From Burkholderiales bacterium (lineage in GTDB: Bacteria; Pseudomonadota; Gammaproteobacteria; Burkholderiales; Burkholderiaceae_B): 64,000 nt of DNA. Below, piece by piece: positions 9,580-17,708 of this stretch (positions are counted from its first letter, which is position 1; every line of letters starts with the position of its first letter). The position numbers and the translations under genes are program-made. The stretch lies in assembly GCA_027484315.1 (NCBI GenBank), contig JAIXTE010000015.1, positions 1 to 64,000 of the forward strand, read 5' to 3'. Below the pieces are notes generated by a model. That model was not told where the DNA came from, did not search any database, and saw only the letters and a list, made by a program, of their open reading frames with translations.

Positions 9580-9622
9580 CAAGGCGGTGGGGCTCTTGTT
9601 TTTTAGCGAAGGTAAGAAATGA

Positions 9623-9647
9623 AACTGCCACCTTGAAGGTGGCAGTT
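9623..9647 (-). terminator. hairpin after ahpF
   Basis: Ten-base perfect arms (AACTGCCACC and its complement) enclose a five-base loop, 36 bases past the ahpF stop. On the minus strand it is followed by a mixed T-rich stretch rather than a clean U-run, so termination is likely but not certain. Confidence 0.55.
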
Positions 9648-9682
9648 GTAAGCGAGTTTGCTTTGTAGCTTTTGACGCAGTG

Positions 9683-11254
9683 TTACTGACGGATCAGGTG
9701 GTCAAAAGCAGCCAGTGATGCGTTGGCACCTTCGCCCATGGCGATGATGATCTGCTTGTAAGGCGCTGTGGTGCAGTCGCCTGCAGCAAACACGCCTTCC
9801 ACGCTGGTGTGGCCCTTGTGATCCACCACGATTTCGCCGTGCTTGCTCAATTCCAGTGTGCCTTTCAGCCAGTCGGTGTTGGGCAGCAAACCGATTTGCA
9901 CGAAAATGCCTTCCAGTTCAACCTGTTTCACTTCGTCTGTTGCACGGTCTTTGTAGCTCAGGCCGTATACCTTGCTGCCGTCGCCATTCACTTCGGTCGT
10001 CAAGGCATTCATGATCACTTTCACGTTGGGCAGGCTGTACAGCTTTTTCTGCAACACAGCGTCGGCTTTCAGCTTGGTGTCGAATTCAAACAGGGTGACT
10101 TCTTTCACAATACCGGCCAGGTCAATGGCGGCTTCCACGCCGCTGTTGCCACCACCGATCACCGCCACGCGCTTGCCCTTGTACAGGGGGCCATCGCAGT
10201 GTGGGCAGTAGGCCACGCCTTTGTTGCGGTACTCGGTTTCACCGGGCACATTCATTTCGCGCCAGCGTGCACCCGTGCTCAGGATGACGCTCTTGCTGAC
10301 CAGCTTGGCGCCGTTTTCCAGTTCGACTTCCAGTTTGCCGTCGTCCAGCTTGTTCAAGGCCTTGGCGCGTTGCAGAGCCATCACATCCACGTCGTATTCC
10401 TTGACGTGCTGTTCAAGCGCAGCCACCAGTTTCGGGCCTTCGGTTTCTTTCACGGAAATGAAGTTTTCAATGCCCAGTGTGTCCAGCACCTGGCCACCAA
10501 ATTTCTCGGTCAAAATGCCGGTCTTCACGCCCTTGCGTGCAGCGTAAATGGCCGCTGCCGCGCCAGCTGGGCCACCGCCCACGATCAGCACATCGAATTC
10601 GTCTTTTGCATTCAATTTGGCCGCGTCTTTTTCAGCCGCACCGCTGTCCAGCTTGGCCACAATTTCTTCCAGGGTCATGCGGCCAGAACCAAAGCTGGTG
10701 GTGCTATTGCCTTGCGTGCCCTGAAACACGGTGGGAACCGCCATCACTTTCCGCTGCTCAACCAGTGGCTGGAACATGCCGCCATCAATCATGGTGTGGC
10801 TGAAGGCTGGGTTCAGCGCGGAAATGGTGTTGAATGCCTGCACCACGTCGGGGCAATTGTGGCAGCTCAGCGAAATCACGGTTTCGAAATGAGCGCCATT
10901 GGCCGGCGCCTGCAAGCCCTTGATCTGTTCGATCACGTCGGCTTCCACCTTGGGTGGGTGACCACCCACGTGCAGCAAGCCAAGCAGAAGGGATGTGAAT
11001 TCATGACCCATGGGCAAACCGGCAAAACGCACGCGGCCTTCTTCGCCTTGTTTGGCGATCGAGAAGGAGGGGCGCAGGTCGTAGTTGCCGTCAAGGCGAA
11101 CAGACACTTTGTCTGAACACTCGCCGATCTCTTGGACAAGCTGTTCCACATCGCGTGCTTTGTCGCTGTTGTCCAGCGAGGCCACCAGTTCAATGGGGTG
11201 GCGCAGCATCTGCAGATAGGTCTTCAGTTGTTGTTTGATGTTTGCGTCGAGCAT
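9683..11254 (-). CDS. ahpF: alkyl hydroperoxide reductase subunit F
   Basis: The 523-residue flavoprotein matches full-length AhpF. An amino-terminal double-thioredoxin-fold domain carries the dithiol CHNC near residue 130. A thioredoxin-reductase-like part follows, with an FAD site [10 protein letters not shown] near 224, the redox pair CPHC near 347, an NADH site GGGNSG near 367 and the second FAD motif VFAAGDCT near the end. It passes electrons from NADH through its disulfides to AhpC, which reduces peroxides. It lies directly downstream of ahpC in the same direction, separated by an 86-base gap containing a hairpin. Confidence 0.97.
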   Translation of the reverse strand: MLDANIKQQLKTYLQMLRHPIELVASLDNSDKARDVEQLVQEIGECSDKVSVRLDGNYDLRPSFSIAKQGEEGRVRFAGLPMGHEFTSLLLGLLHVGGHPPKVEADVIEQIKGLQAPANGAHFETVISLSCHNCPDVVQAFNTISALNPAFSHTMIDGGMFQPLVEQRKVMAVPTVFQGTQGNSTTSFGSGRMTLEEIVAKLDSGAAEKDAAKLNAKDEFDVLIVGGGPAGAAAAIYAARKGVKTGILTEKFGGQVLDTLGIENFISVKETEGPKLVAALEQHVKEYDVDVMALQRAKALNKLDDGKLEVELENGAKLVSKSVILSTGARWREMNVPGETEYRNKGVAYCPHCDGPLYKGKRVAVIGGGNSGVEAAIDLAGIVKEVTLFEFDTKLKADAVLQKKLYSLPNVKVIMNALTTEVNGDGSKVYGLSYKDRATDEVKQVELEGIFVQIGLLPNTDWLKGTLELSKHGEIVVDHKGHTSVEGVFAAGDCTTAPYKQIIIAMGEGANASLAAFDHLIRQ

Positions 11255-11284
11255 GGGGTACTCCGGGGTGGTTCTTGTTTCGTG

Positions 11285-11308
11285 AAACCGCCCCTTTGTG
11301 GGGGGCGG
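11285..11308 (-). other. GC-rich stem-loop between ahpC and ahpF
   Basis: CCGCCCC and GGGGCGG form a strong stem in the ahpC-ahpF gap. Read on the minus strand only three T residues follow, so partial termination, or stabilisation of the ahpC message, fits better than full termination. This would give more AhpC than AhpF, as the enzyme stoichiometry requires. Confidence 0.45.
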
Positions 11309-11340
11309 CTTTTTACAACAAATTCAAAGGTAATTTGAAT

Positions 11341-11904
11341 TTAGATCTTGCCAACCAGGTCCAGTGATGGAGTCAAGGCGGCTTCGCCTTCTTTCCACTT
11401 GGCTGGGCAGGCCTGGCCTGGGTTCTTGGCGATGTACTGAGCAGCTTGAATCTTGCGCTTCAGTTCAGACGCGTCACGGCCGATGCCCAGGTCATGCACT
11501 TCCATGACCTTGATCACGCCTTTGGGGTCCATCACGAATGTGCCGCGCAGTGCCAGGCCTTCTTCTTCGATCATCACACCGAAGTTGCGTGTGATCTGAC
11601 CTGTGGGGTCACCAATCATTGGGTACTTGATCTTGCCGATTGTTTCAGTGGCGTCGGCCCAGGCTTTGTGTACAAAGTGTGTGTCTGTGGACACGGAAAA
11701 CACTTCCACGCCCATGGCTTTTAATTCTTCGTACTGGTCAGCCAGGTCGCCCAATTCGGTGGGGCATACGAATGTGAAGTCGGCTGGGTAGAAGAAGAAC
11801 ACGGACCATTTGCCCAATACGTCGGCTTCAGTCAGTGCGATTTCCTTGCCGTTCCAGTAGGCAGTGGCTTTAAAAGGCTTGATGGTTGTATTGATCAGAG
11901 ACAT
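11341..11904 (-). CDS. ahpC: peroxiredoxin AhpC
   Basis: The 187-residue protein is a typical 2-Cys peroxiredoxin of the AhpC class. The peroxidatic cysteine is Cys47 in FTFVCPTE, the resolving cysteine is in GQACPAKW near residue 166, and the carboxyl end carries the usual LVGKI. It reduces hydrogen peroxide and organic peroxides in the cytoplasm and is recycled by AhpF, encoded just downstream. The ATG has GGAGG eight bases before it. Upstream lie a sigma-70-type promoter and an OxyR-like site, which fits induction by peroxide. Confidence 0.98.
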   Translation of the reverse strand: MSLINTTIKPFKATAYWNGKEIALTEADVLGKWSVFFFYPADFTFVCPTELGDLADQYEELKAMGVEVFSVSTDTHFVHKAWADATETIGKIKYPMIGDPTGQITRNFGVMIEEEGLALRGTFVMDPKGVIKVMEVHDLGIGRDASELKRKIQAAQYIAKNPGQACPAKWKEGEAALTPSLDLVGKI

Positions 11905-11954
11905 TTGAAGTCCTCCAGAAAGTTAATGAACAGTTAGTAATTTACACAACCCGG

Positions 11955-11983
11955 ATTCTACTGAAAAAATTGTGCGATTGCAA
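11955..11983 (-). promoter_or_regulatory. ahpC promoter: TTGCAA-17-TAGAAT
   Basis: On the minus strand a -35 TTGCAA (11983-11978) and a -10 TAGAAT (11960-11955) are separated by exactly 17 bases. This predicts a start of transcription near 11947, about 43 bases before the ahpC ATG. Confidence 0.7.
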
Positions 11984-11984
11984 A

Positions 11985-12021
11985 ATTTAATTGATTTATT
12001 GAGGTGATTGATAATATCTAT
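11985..12021 (-). promoter_or_regulatory. OxyR-like binding site next to the ahpC -35 box
   Basis: Minus strand 12021-12007 reads ATAGATATTATCAAT, which fits the OxyR half-site ATAG-N-T-N3-A-N-CTAT with one mismatch. Exactly seven bases later a weaker copy, ATAAATCAATTAAAT, occupies 11999-11985, ending one base from the -35 box. Spacing and placement are those of an OxyR-activated promoter. Confidence 0.6.
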
Positions 12022-12267
12022 TAATCACTTTCAGAGTAGGGTGCGGTTGCCACCTTGAAGTCTGCACTGAAAAAGCATCTCCGTTAAAATCAGGTTTGAG
12101 TGTGCAGATCATCATTTGGAGTAAACACTCTAAAAGAAGGGCGGTTGTGAACTTCTTCGGGCGCGGCAAATCGACTTTTGTTGCTGGGCAACACGAAATA
12201 ATTGAGAAGATGTTGTGTTGAAGCTTCCCGGTTAAACTGTCGACTTGCGATTGGGGTGGTGGGTGAA

Positions 12268-13170
12268 ATGACGTTGTTCGAAACCACGGAAATGCTCGTG
12301 TTTTTCAATGTGCTGTTGCAACAGCTGGGTGCACCTGTGCCGGCTGTGCCGACTCTGATTTTGTCTGCCAGTCTGTCGGGCGAATGGACGGGCGTTTTTC
12401 TTCTGGCCATCGTCGCCACATCTGCTTCCCTGATTGCTGACTGGGCCTGGTACCTTGCAGGGCGTTTTTACGGCTACCGTGTGCTGTCGGTGTTGTGCAA
12501 ATTGTCAATTAACCCAGAATCCTGTGTCAGCCAGACCGAGTCCCGGTTCCGGGTTTGGGGACCATGGTCGTTGGTGGTGGCCAAATTCATTCCAGGTTTT
12601 TCAACGGTAGCACCTCCGATCGCCGGTGCTGTCAGGATGTCGATTCTCGCATTCACTTTGGCGTCTGCCGCGGGTGCGTTTCTTTGGGCTATGGTGGCTT
12701 TGATGGCTGGCTGGCTTTTCAAAGACGAAGTCAACGCAGTGTATGCAGTGTTCAAGGACAATGTGTTTGTACTGGCCGTGGCGGCTGTATTGATTTGCGT
12801 TTTCTGGTTGATGTGGAAGCTGATGCAACGGAATGCATTCAAGACGCGTACCAATGGGCCCAAAATTGCCGTTCAAGATGTGTTCCGCTTGATACGAGCG
12901 GGGGATTCCAGTTTGCGATTGATCGATCTTCGGCCTTCCGTCGTTCAAGAGGCCGAGCCGCTGGCAGGATGGTTGCCTGCGAATGCTGATACTGCGCTTT
13001 CCGCAGCCAGAGCCTGGAACAAGAACGACCTGATTGTCACCATGTGTGCATGCCCAAATGATGTCAGTGCCAGCCAAGTGGCCGAACTTTTGCGCAAGCA
13101 GGGCTACCTCAAGGCCCAAGCCCTGCAAGGCGGGTATGACGCCTGGCTTGCCCGCACTGCGTCAACTTGA
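12268..13170 (+). CDS. DedA-family membrane protein fused to a rhodanese-like domain
   Basis: The frame opens at 12202, but the ATG at 12268 gives a standard DedA start (300 residues). Residues 1-200 are a DedA/SNARE-associated domain with reentrant and transmembrane helices, including the conserved FIPGFSTVAPPIAG segment. About residues 215-300 form a cytoplasmic rhodanese-like domain (LIDLRPS, active-site loop MCACPND with a cysteine, and GGYDAWL). DedA proteins flip or move lipid carriers and support the proton gradient. The rhodanese part may handle sulfur or bind a ligand. The gene is divergent from ahpC. Confidence 0.9.
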   Translation: MTLFETTEMLVFFNVLLQQLGAPVPAVPTLILSASLSGEWTGVFLLAIVATSASLIADWAWYLAGRFYGYRVLSVLCKLSINPESCVSQTESRFRVWGPWSLVVAKFIPGFSTVAPPIAGAVRMSILAFTLASAAGAFLWAMVALMAGWLFKDEVNAVYAVFKDNVFVLAVAAVLICVFWLMWKLMQRNAFKTRTNGPKIAVQDVFRLIRAGDSSLRLIDLRPSVVQEAEPLAGWLPANADTALSAARAWNKNDLIVTMCACPNDVSASQVAELLRKQGYLKAQALQGGYDAWLARTAST

Positions 13171-13307
13171 ATATTTGGGTTCTGAGCGGTGTTTTTTGCA
13201 ATCGAAATTCCTTGAATTTGATGTAACCTTTCGAACACAGTTATCGAACTAAACATTTGTACCGAATCTTTCTGTTTAACATCACCAATTCATCACGGAA
13301 CTTGACC

Positions 13308-14174
13308 ATGCGACTGTCTACGAAAGCCTTTATTGGCGCTTTCAGCCTTGCACTTTTCGCTGCACCTGCTGCAGCCACTGAAGTAATCCAGTTTGGTGTT
13401 GGCCTGTACCAGCCCGACAAAGACAAGAACGACGCCACCTACACGCCCCTGGCCCAATACCTGGAAAAGAAGCTGGGCAAGCCTGTGAAGTTGCGCACGG
13501 TCAGCAGTTGGGAAGGTTTGGCCAAATCACTGGCCAACGGTGAAACCGACATTGCACTGATGGGCCCCTGGGGTTATGTGTTGGCCAATAACGAAGCGAA
13601 AGCCCAAGCGGTGGCTACGATTGAATATGAAGGCAAGCCCGAGTATTTCGGCATTATGGTGACCAATCCGAAAAGTGGCATCAAGAGCATGGCTGACCTG
13701 AAAGGCAAAACTTTTGCATTTGGCGACAAAGGTTCCACGTCCGGCTACCTGATTCCGTTCCATTATTTTCAGAAGCAGGGCATCAACCCCGACACTTATT
13801 TTTCCAAGGTGATCAACACCAGCCATCAGGCCATTCAAACCCAAGTGACCCAAGGTGCGATTGACGCCGGTGCAGACTACAACCGCAACCGCGATGCGAT
13901 GATTGCCGATGGCCTGATCAAGGCGGAAGATTCCAAAATCATCTGGACATCCGACCCCTTGCCCAATGATGCATTTGCGGTCAGCGCCAAGCTGTTCGAA
14001 GACAAGGCTTTCGTGGCCAAGCTGCAAGAGGCCTTGACTGGCATTGGTGCCGAGCTTAAAAAGCAGCCCAACCTACTGCCCCCGCGCTACACCGGCTTTG
14101 CGAAAAAAGACAACAGCTATTACAAGCCCATTCGTGATGCAGGCCTGGCCACTGGCCGCCTGCAGCCCAAGTAA
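13308..14174 (+). CDS. phnD: phosphonate/phosphate-type ABC transporter substrate-binding protein
   Basis: The frame is open from 13257, but the ATG at 13308 gives a clean Sec signal peptide (FIGAFSLALFAAPAAA, cleavage near residue 23). The mature part is a PhnD/PtxB-like periplasmic binding protein: FGVGLYQPDKD at the start, then the ligand-site segments WEGLAKSLANGETDIALMGP and FGDKGSTSGYLIP with the Ser-Thr-Ser phosphonate-binding loop. It delivers the ligand to the permease PhnE encoded 18 bases downstream. The exact ligand (phosphonate, phosphite or phosphate ester) cannot be decided. Confidence 0.92.
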   Translation: MRLSTKAFIGAFSLALFAAPAAATEVIQFGVGLYQPDKDKNDATYTPLAQYLEKKLGKPVKLRTVSSWEGLAKSLANGETDIALMGPWGYVLANNEAKAQAVATIEYEGKPEYFGIMVTNPKSGIKSMADLKGKTFAFGDKGSTSGYLIPFHYFQKQGINPDTYFSKVINTSHQAIQTQVTQGAIDAGADYNRNRDAMIADGLIKAEDSKIIWTSDPLPNDAFAVSAKLFEDKAFVAKLQEALTGIGAELKKQPNLLPPRYTGFAKKDNSYYKPIRDAGLATGRLQPK

Positions 14175-14192
14175 GGTGTCTGGGATGCCTTT

Positions 14193-15074
14193 ATGAATTG
14201 GATGCAGTTCAAGGCCAGAATGAAAGGCCGGCTCGGATTTTTCGGGCTGGTCTTTTTGTATGCGCTGATTGTTTTCTCTTGTGTTTACAGCCTGGCCACC
14301 GCGGGTGATTTGTCCATGGGGCGCAACCCGGTGGCCAACTTCTTCAAGACAGCCACGGAGTTTGCACGACCCAGTTTTCTGGATGTGTGGTTGGGTGACC
14401 CGGCTTACAAATACACCAGCGATGATGGCACCGTGTTGCGCGTGGAAGACCGGCAGGCCGTTGAAAAGCAATGGCTGATCCAGTTGGCTTTTGCCACCTG
14501 GACCACCTTCAAGATTGCCACGTTGGGATCGCTGTTGGGTGCAATCCTGGCCCTGCCTTTTGGTGTCCTGAGCGCAAAAAACATCAAGGCCCCGCGCATT
14601 GTGATGGCCTTGTCGCGCTTGGTGCTGGACACCTCCAGATCCATTCACACGCTGGTATTCGGCCTGGTGCTGGTGGGCATTGTGGGGTTGGGACCAACCG
14701 CCGGCATTATGGCGATTGCCTTTCACAGCCTTGGCACTTACGGCAAGTTGTTTGCGGAATCCATTGAAACGCTGGACATGGCGTCCATTGAGGCGGTGAA
14801 AGGGGTGGGCGCAAGCCCGTCGCAAACATTCTTCTGGTCGGTGTGGCCCAGCGTGTTGCCCCAGTGGGTCAGCAGCCACTTGTACCTTTGGGAATACAAC
14901 ATTCGCGATTCAACCATTCTCGGCATCATTGGTGCCGGTGGTTTGGGCTTGCTGATTTCCGAGGCGGTGTCCCTGTTTCAATGGGGCCGTTTGTCCAGCA
15001 TCCTGATCGTGGTGGTGTTGATGGTGACTGCGTTTGACGCAATCAGCCGGCGCATACGGACGGCCTTGCTATGA
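14193..15074 (+). CDS. phnE: phosphonate-type ABC transporter permease
   Basis: The 293-residue inner-membrane protein has about six helices, a periplasmic insert between the first two (about residues 40-100), and the permease EAA-type coupling segment ESIETLDMASIEAVKGVGAS near residue 190, which docks on the ATPase. It closes with the GIIGAGGLGLLIS segment typical of PhnE. Its stop overlaps the phnC ATG (ATGA at 15071), so translation is coupled. Confidence 0.94.
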   Translation: MNWMQFKARMKGRLGFFGLVFLYALIVFSCVYSLATAGDLSMGRNPVANFFKTATEFARPSFLDVWLGDPAYKYTSDDGTVLRVEDRQAVEKQWLIQLAFATWTTFKIATLGSLLGAILALPFGVLSAKNIKAPRIVMALSRLVLDTSRSIHTLVFGLVLVGIVGLGPTAGIMAIAFHSLGTYGKLFAESIETLDMASIEAVKGVGASPSQTFFWSVWPSVLPQWVSSHLYLWEYNIRDSTILGIIGAGGLGLLISEAVSLFQWGRLSSILIVVVLMVTAFDAISRRIRTALL

Positions 15075-15808
15075 GCAGCAACATCATTCAGATCGATGGT
15101 CTTGAAATGGTCATCGCCGGGCGTCGAATCCTGAAGGTGGATTCCCTTGCGGTGGGCCAGGGTGAGAAAGTGGCTATTTTGGGGCGTAACGGTGCGGGCA
15201 AGTCCACCTTGTTGCGCTGCCTCAACGGTTTTGTAAAGCCTACGGCGGGGCGTATTGTGGTGAACGAGCGGGTGGTGTTTCCCCTTCGCCGCGAACGTGA
15301 TTTGCGCCCGGTGCGGGCTGAAGTGGGGCAGGTGTTGCAGGGCTTGCACCTGGTGGCCCGCTTGAGTGCCATGGAAAATGTCTTGGTGGGTGGTTTGGCC
15401 AGCATGCCGCGCCTGCGCAGTTGGGCGCGAATTTTCACGCATGAGGAAACACAACGCGCACAGGCTGCCTTGAAAGCGGTGGGCATGGCGCATTTGGCTG
15501 ACAAGCGGGCCGACAAATTGTCGGGCGGTGAACGCCAGAAAGTGGCCATTGCCCGCATGCTGATGCAGCAACCGAAACTGGTTTTGGCAGATGAACCCAC
15601 GGCTGCACTCGACCCCACGGCTGCAGATGAAGTGTGTGAATTGCTGGTCAAGGCCAGTGAGAATGCGACCCTCATCACCGTGGTTCACAATGTGAATTTG
15701 GTCCCCTTGCTCAGCCACCGCGTGATCGGATTGAAGGCTGGTGAGGTCGTGCTGGATTGCGCAAGCGACCAACTGACACCCGCGCAACTGAACAGTCTGT
15801 ACGAGTAA
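15071..15808 (+). CDS. phnC: phosphonate-type ABC transporter ATP-binding protein
   Basis: The 245-residue ATPase has Walker A GRNGAGKST near residue 39, the Q-loop in VGQVLQGLH, the signature LSGGERQKVAIARM near 154, Walker B LVLADEP near 175 and the switch histidine in TVVHNVN. It powers uptake through PhnE. Four bases separate it from the next gene, a phosphoesterase-like protein, which makes phnD-phnE-phnC plus that gene a four-gene operon. No C-P lyase, phosphonatase or phosphite dehydrogenase gene follows. Confidence 0.95.
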   Translation: MSSNIIQIDGLEMVIAGRRILKVDSLAVGQGEKVAILGRNGAGKSTLLRCLNGFVKPTAGRIVVNERVVFPLRRERDLRPVRAEVGQVLQGLHLVARLSAMENVLVGGLASMPRLRSWARIFTHEETQRAQAALKAVGMAHLADKRADKLSGGERQKVAIARMLMQQPKLVLADEPTAALDPTAADEVCELLVKASENATLITVVHNVNLVPLLSHRVIGLKAGEVVLDCASDQLTPAQLNSLYE

Positions 15809-15811
15809 GCC

Positions 15812-16753
15812 ATGAGTGAAAAAGCCGGCCGCAGTTGCCCCATTCGATATCAATATGGTGCCGCAAAAATTGCTCAGGCACCCGCCATACCTTGCGACGT
15901 CTTGTACGTGGTGGGTGGCCTGTATGGCAACCCGTATGCGCTGGATGCCATTGAAGCGCTGGCTGCACAGGAAACGGGTGTTGTGCGCATTTGCTTCAAT
16001 GGTGACTTCAACTGGTTCAACAAATCGCCAGACGGTTTTCTGGCTATCAACCAGCGCGTGCTGAAGCACGACTGCATCCTGGGCAATGTGGAAGCCGAAT
16101 TGGGCGAGGCGCTGGACGTGGCCGACTGTGGCTGTGCCTACCCTGAGAATGTGGATCAGGGTGTTGTGGACCGTTCCAATTTTATTCACACCGAATTGAA
16201 ACGCACGGCGCAACAGCAGCCTGAATTGCTCGCCCGCCTGCTTGAAAAACCGTTTTTTGCGCGTTACGGCGTGGGTGGTTTGAATGTGGCCGTGGTGCAT
16301 GGCGATGGCGATTCACTGGCTGGCTGGCGGTTCGACCCGGTGCATTTGTCGCGCAGTGATGAAGCGCCTTGGCGCGTTTCCTTGTTCGACAAAGCGCAGG
16401 TCAATGTGTTTGCCAGCAGCCACACCTGTTCCGCAGCCTTTCACCTTGAACCTTTGCCGGGTGGGCGAACCGGCTTGATCAGCAACAATGGCGCAGCGGG
16501 CATGCCCAGCGCACCCGGCAGCCTGGATGGCTTGTTCACGCGAATTTCTGCGAGTGCACTCAGTGAACAAATACCTGAACAAGCGCGTGAACAAAGCAGA
16601 GTGCTTCAGGCCACGCAAATTGACGGACTGTGGATTGAGCAGGTGCGCGTGCAGTTCGATCAGGCCAAATGGCAGCAGCACTTTCTCAGCGAATGGCCAG
16701 AAGGCAGTGCTGCGCACACTTCTTATTTCAAGCGTATTAGCCAGGGTATTTGA
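15812..16753 (+). CDS. calcineurin-like phosphoesterase-fold protein with altered metal ligands
   Basis: The 313-residue protein follows the order of motifs of YfcE-like metallophosphoesterases, but several ligands are changed. The first motif DxHGN reads GGLYGN (residues 35-40, so Asp and His are lost). GD is kept at 64-65, the GNHE position reads GNVE at 91-94, HGD is kept at 163-165, and the last motif GHTH reads SHTC at 203-206. It may use one metal, use different ligands, or only bind. Its position as last gene of a phn transporter operon suggests a role in handling the imported phosphorus compound. Family membership is my inference from motif order. Confidence 0.65.
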   Translation: MSEKAGRSCPIRYQYGAAKIAQAPAIPCDVLYVVGGLYGNPYALDAIEALAAQETGVVRICFNGDFNWFNKSPDGFLAINQRVLKHDCILGNVEAELGEALDVADCGCAYPENVDQGVVDRSNFIHTELKRTAQQQPELLARLLEKPFFARYGVGGLNVAVVHGDGDSLAGWRFDPVHLSRSDEAPWRVSLFDKAQVNVFASSHTCSAAFHLEPLPGGRTGLISNNGAAGMPSAPGSLDGLFTRISASALSEQIPEQAREQSRVLQATQIDGLWIEQVRVQFDQAKWQQHFLSEWPEGSAAHTSYFKRISQGI

Positions 16754-16833
16754 AAAAGCGGCCTTCACACCATTGTGGGCGTAAGATAAGTACTCAATGA
16801 AGCACTCGATTTGTAACACCAGCCCAACCCGAA

Positions 16834-17616
16834 ATGACTGTGCTGCCGCCCTTGAGACCTCGCATGCTCTTCAACTATTCCACACGTTTGACCGGCAAGT
16901 CGCGTTCAGATGAATCAAATCTTGCACTGGGCGCATGGCTTGCGTTCGTGGCGGGTATGGTTAATTCTGGCGGCTATCTGGCTTTCAAGACCTACACATC
17001 GCACATGACAGGACTTGTTTCGTCCATGGCCGATAACCTGGTGCTGGGCGAGTTTGACCTTGTGTCGGGCGCTGCCATCGCGGTGTTCAGTTTCCTGTTT
17101 GGCTCCATGAGCACAGCCATCCTGGTGTCGTTCGCGCGGCGCCGGGCACTCGAAAGTCTCTACGCATTTCCTCTGTTGCTGGAGGCAATGCTGCTTCTTG
17201 TCTTCGGTGCGATGGCTTCCAGTTTTGCAGTGGGTTCCCCCTTTTTCTGGGTGAGCGGGGTTGCCGTGCTGGCCTACATGATGGGTTCGCAGAATGCGGT
17301 CATTACCAAGGTTTCCGGGGCGGTGGTTCGCACCACCCATGTCACCGGCATGATCACCGACTTGGGCATTGAGTTGGGCAAGCTTGTTTATCGAAATACC
17401 AGTGCACATGAAGGTCAGTTGCCGGTTTTTGCTGATCGCCGAAAACTCATGGCCCTGACTCGCCTGATCGGCAGTTTTTTTGCAGGTGGCGTAGTGGGCG
17501 CAATTGGATTTCTCCAGGTGAGTGTGTGGTTTGTGTTGCCAATTTCAGCACTTCTGTTTCTATTGGCAATTGGGCCGGTGTGCCGCGACATCAAAGCTTT
17601 GCAGTCGCAAAAGTAA
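16834..17616 (+). CDS. YoaK/DUF1275-family membrane protein
   Basis: The 260-residue protein has six or so transmembrane helices and the DUF1275 hallmarks: AFVAGMVNSGGYLAF near residue 30, YTSHMTGLVS near 54, and the repeated pattern in VVRTTHVTGMITDLG near 170. Members are inner-membrane proteins of unknown transport function. It stands alone, between the phn operon and modA. The start at 16834 is the first ATG; a second ATG at residue 11 (16864) is also possible. Confidence 0.9.
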   Translation: MTVLPPLRPRMLFNYSTRLTGKSRSDESNLALGAWLAFVAGMVNSGGYLAFKTYTSHMTGLVSSMADNLVLGEFDLVSGAAIAVFSFLFGSMSTAILVSFARRRALESLYAFPLLLEAMLLLVFGAMASSFAVGSPFFWVSGVAVLAYMMGSQNAVITKVSGAVVRTTHVTGMITDLGIELGKLVYRNTSAHEGQLPVFADRRKLMALTRLIGSFFAGGVVGAIGFLQVSVWFVLPISALLFLLAIGPVCRDIKALQSQK

Positions 17617-17708
17617 ACCCGAGCCAATTCCCGTTGGCTTGACCCTGCAGCGGTGTTTTGGCAATCTTGAGCAAATTAGTAAACCGTGTGAAAACAGGTA
17701 AAAAGCCA

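Noticed and set aside
9559-9669. Short plus-strand frame with a G-rich stretch before its ATG
   Set aside because: It reads through the palindrome and the ahpF hairpin, and its content is not protein-like.
9809-11116. 435-codon open frame antisense to ahpF
   Set aside because: It mirrors a well-supported ahpF frame, has no ribosome site and reads His/Gln-rich, the usual effect of codon bias on the opposite strand.
9627-12061. Shared 13-mer TGCCACCTTGAAG near ahpF end and ahpC upstream region
   Set aside because: One copy is part of the terminator hairpin and the other has no symmetry; two copies alone are likely chance.
14978-16300. 440-codon open frame antisense to phnE, phnC and the phosphoesterase-like gene
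   Set aside because: It crosses three real genes on the other strand and has no recognisable domain.
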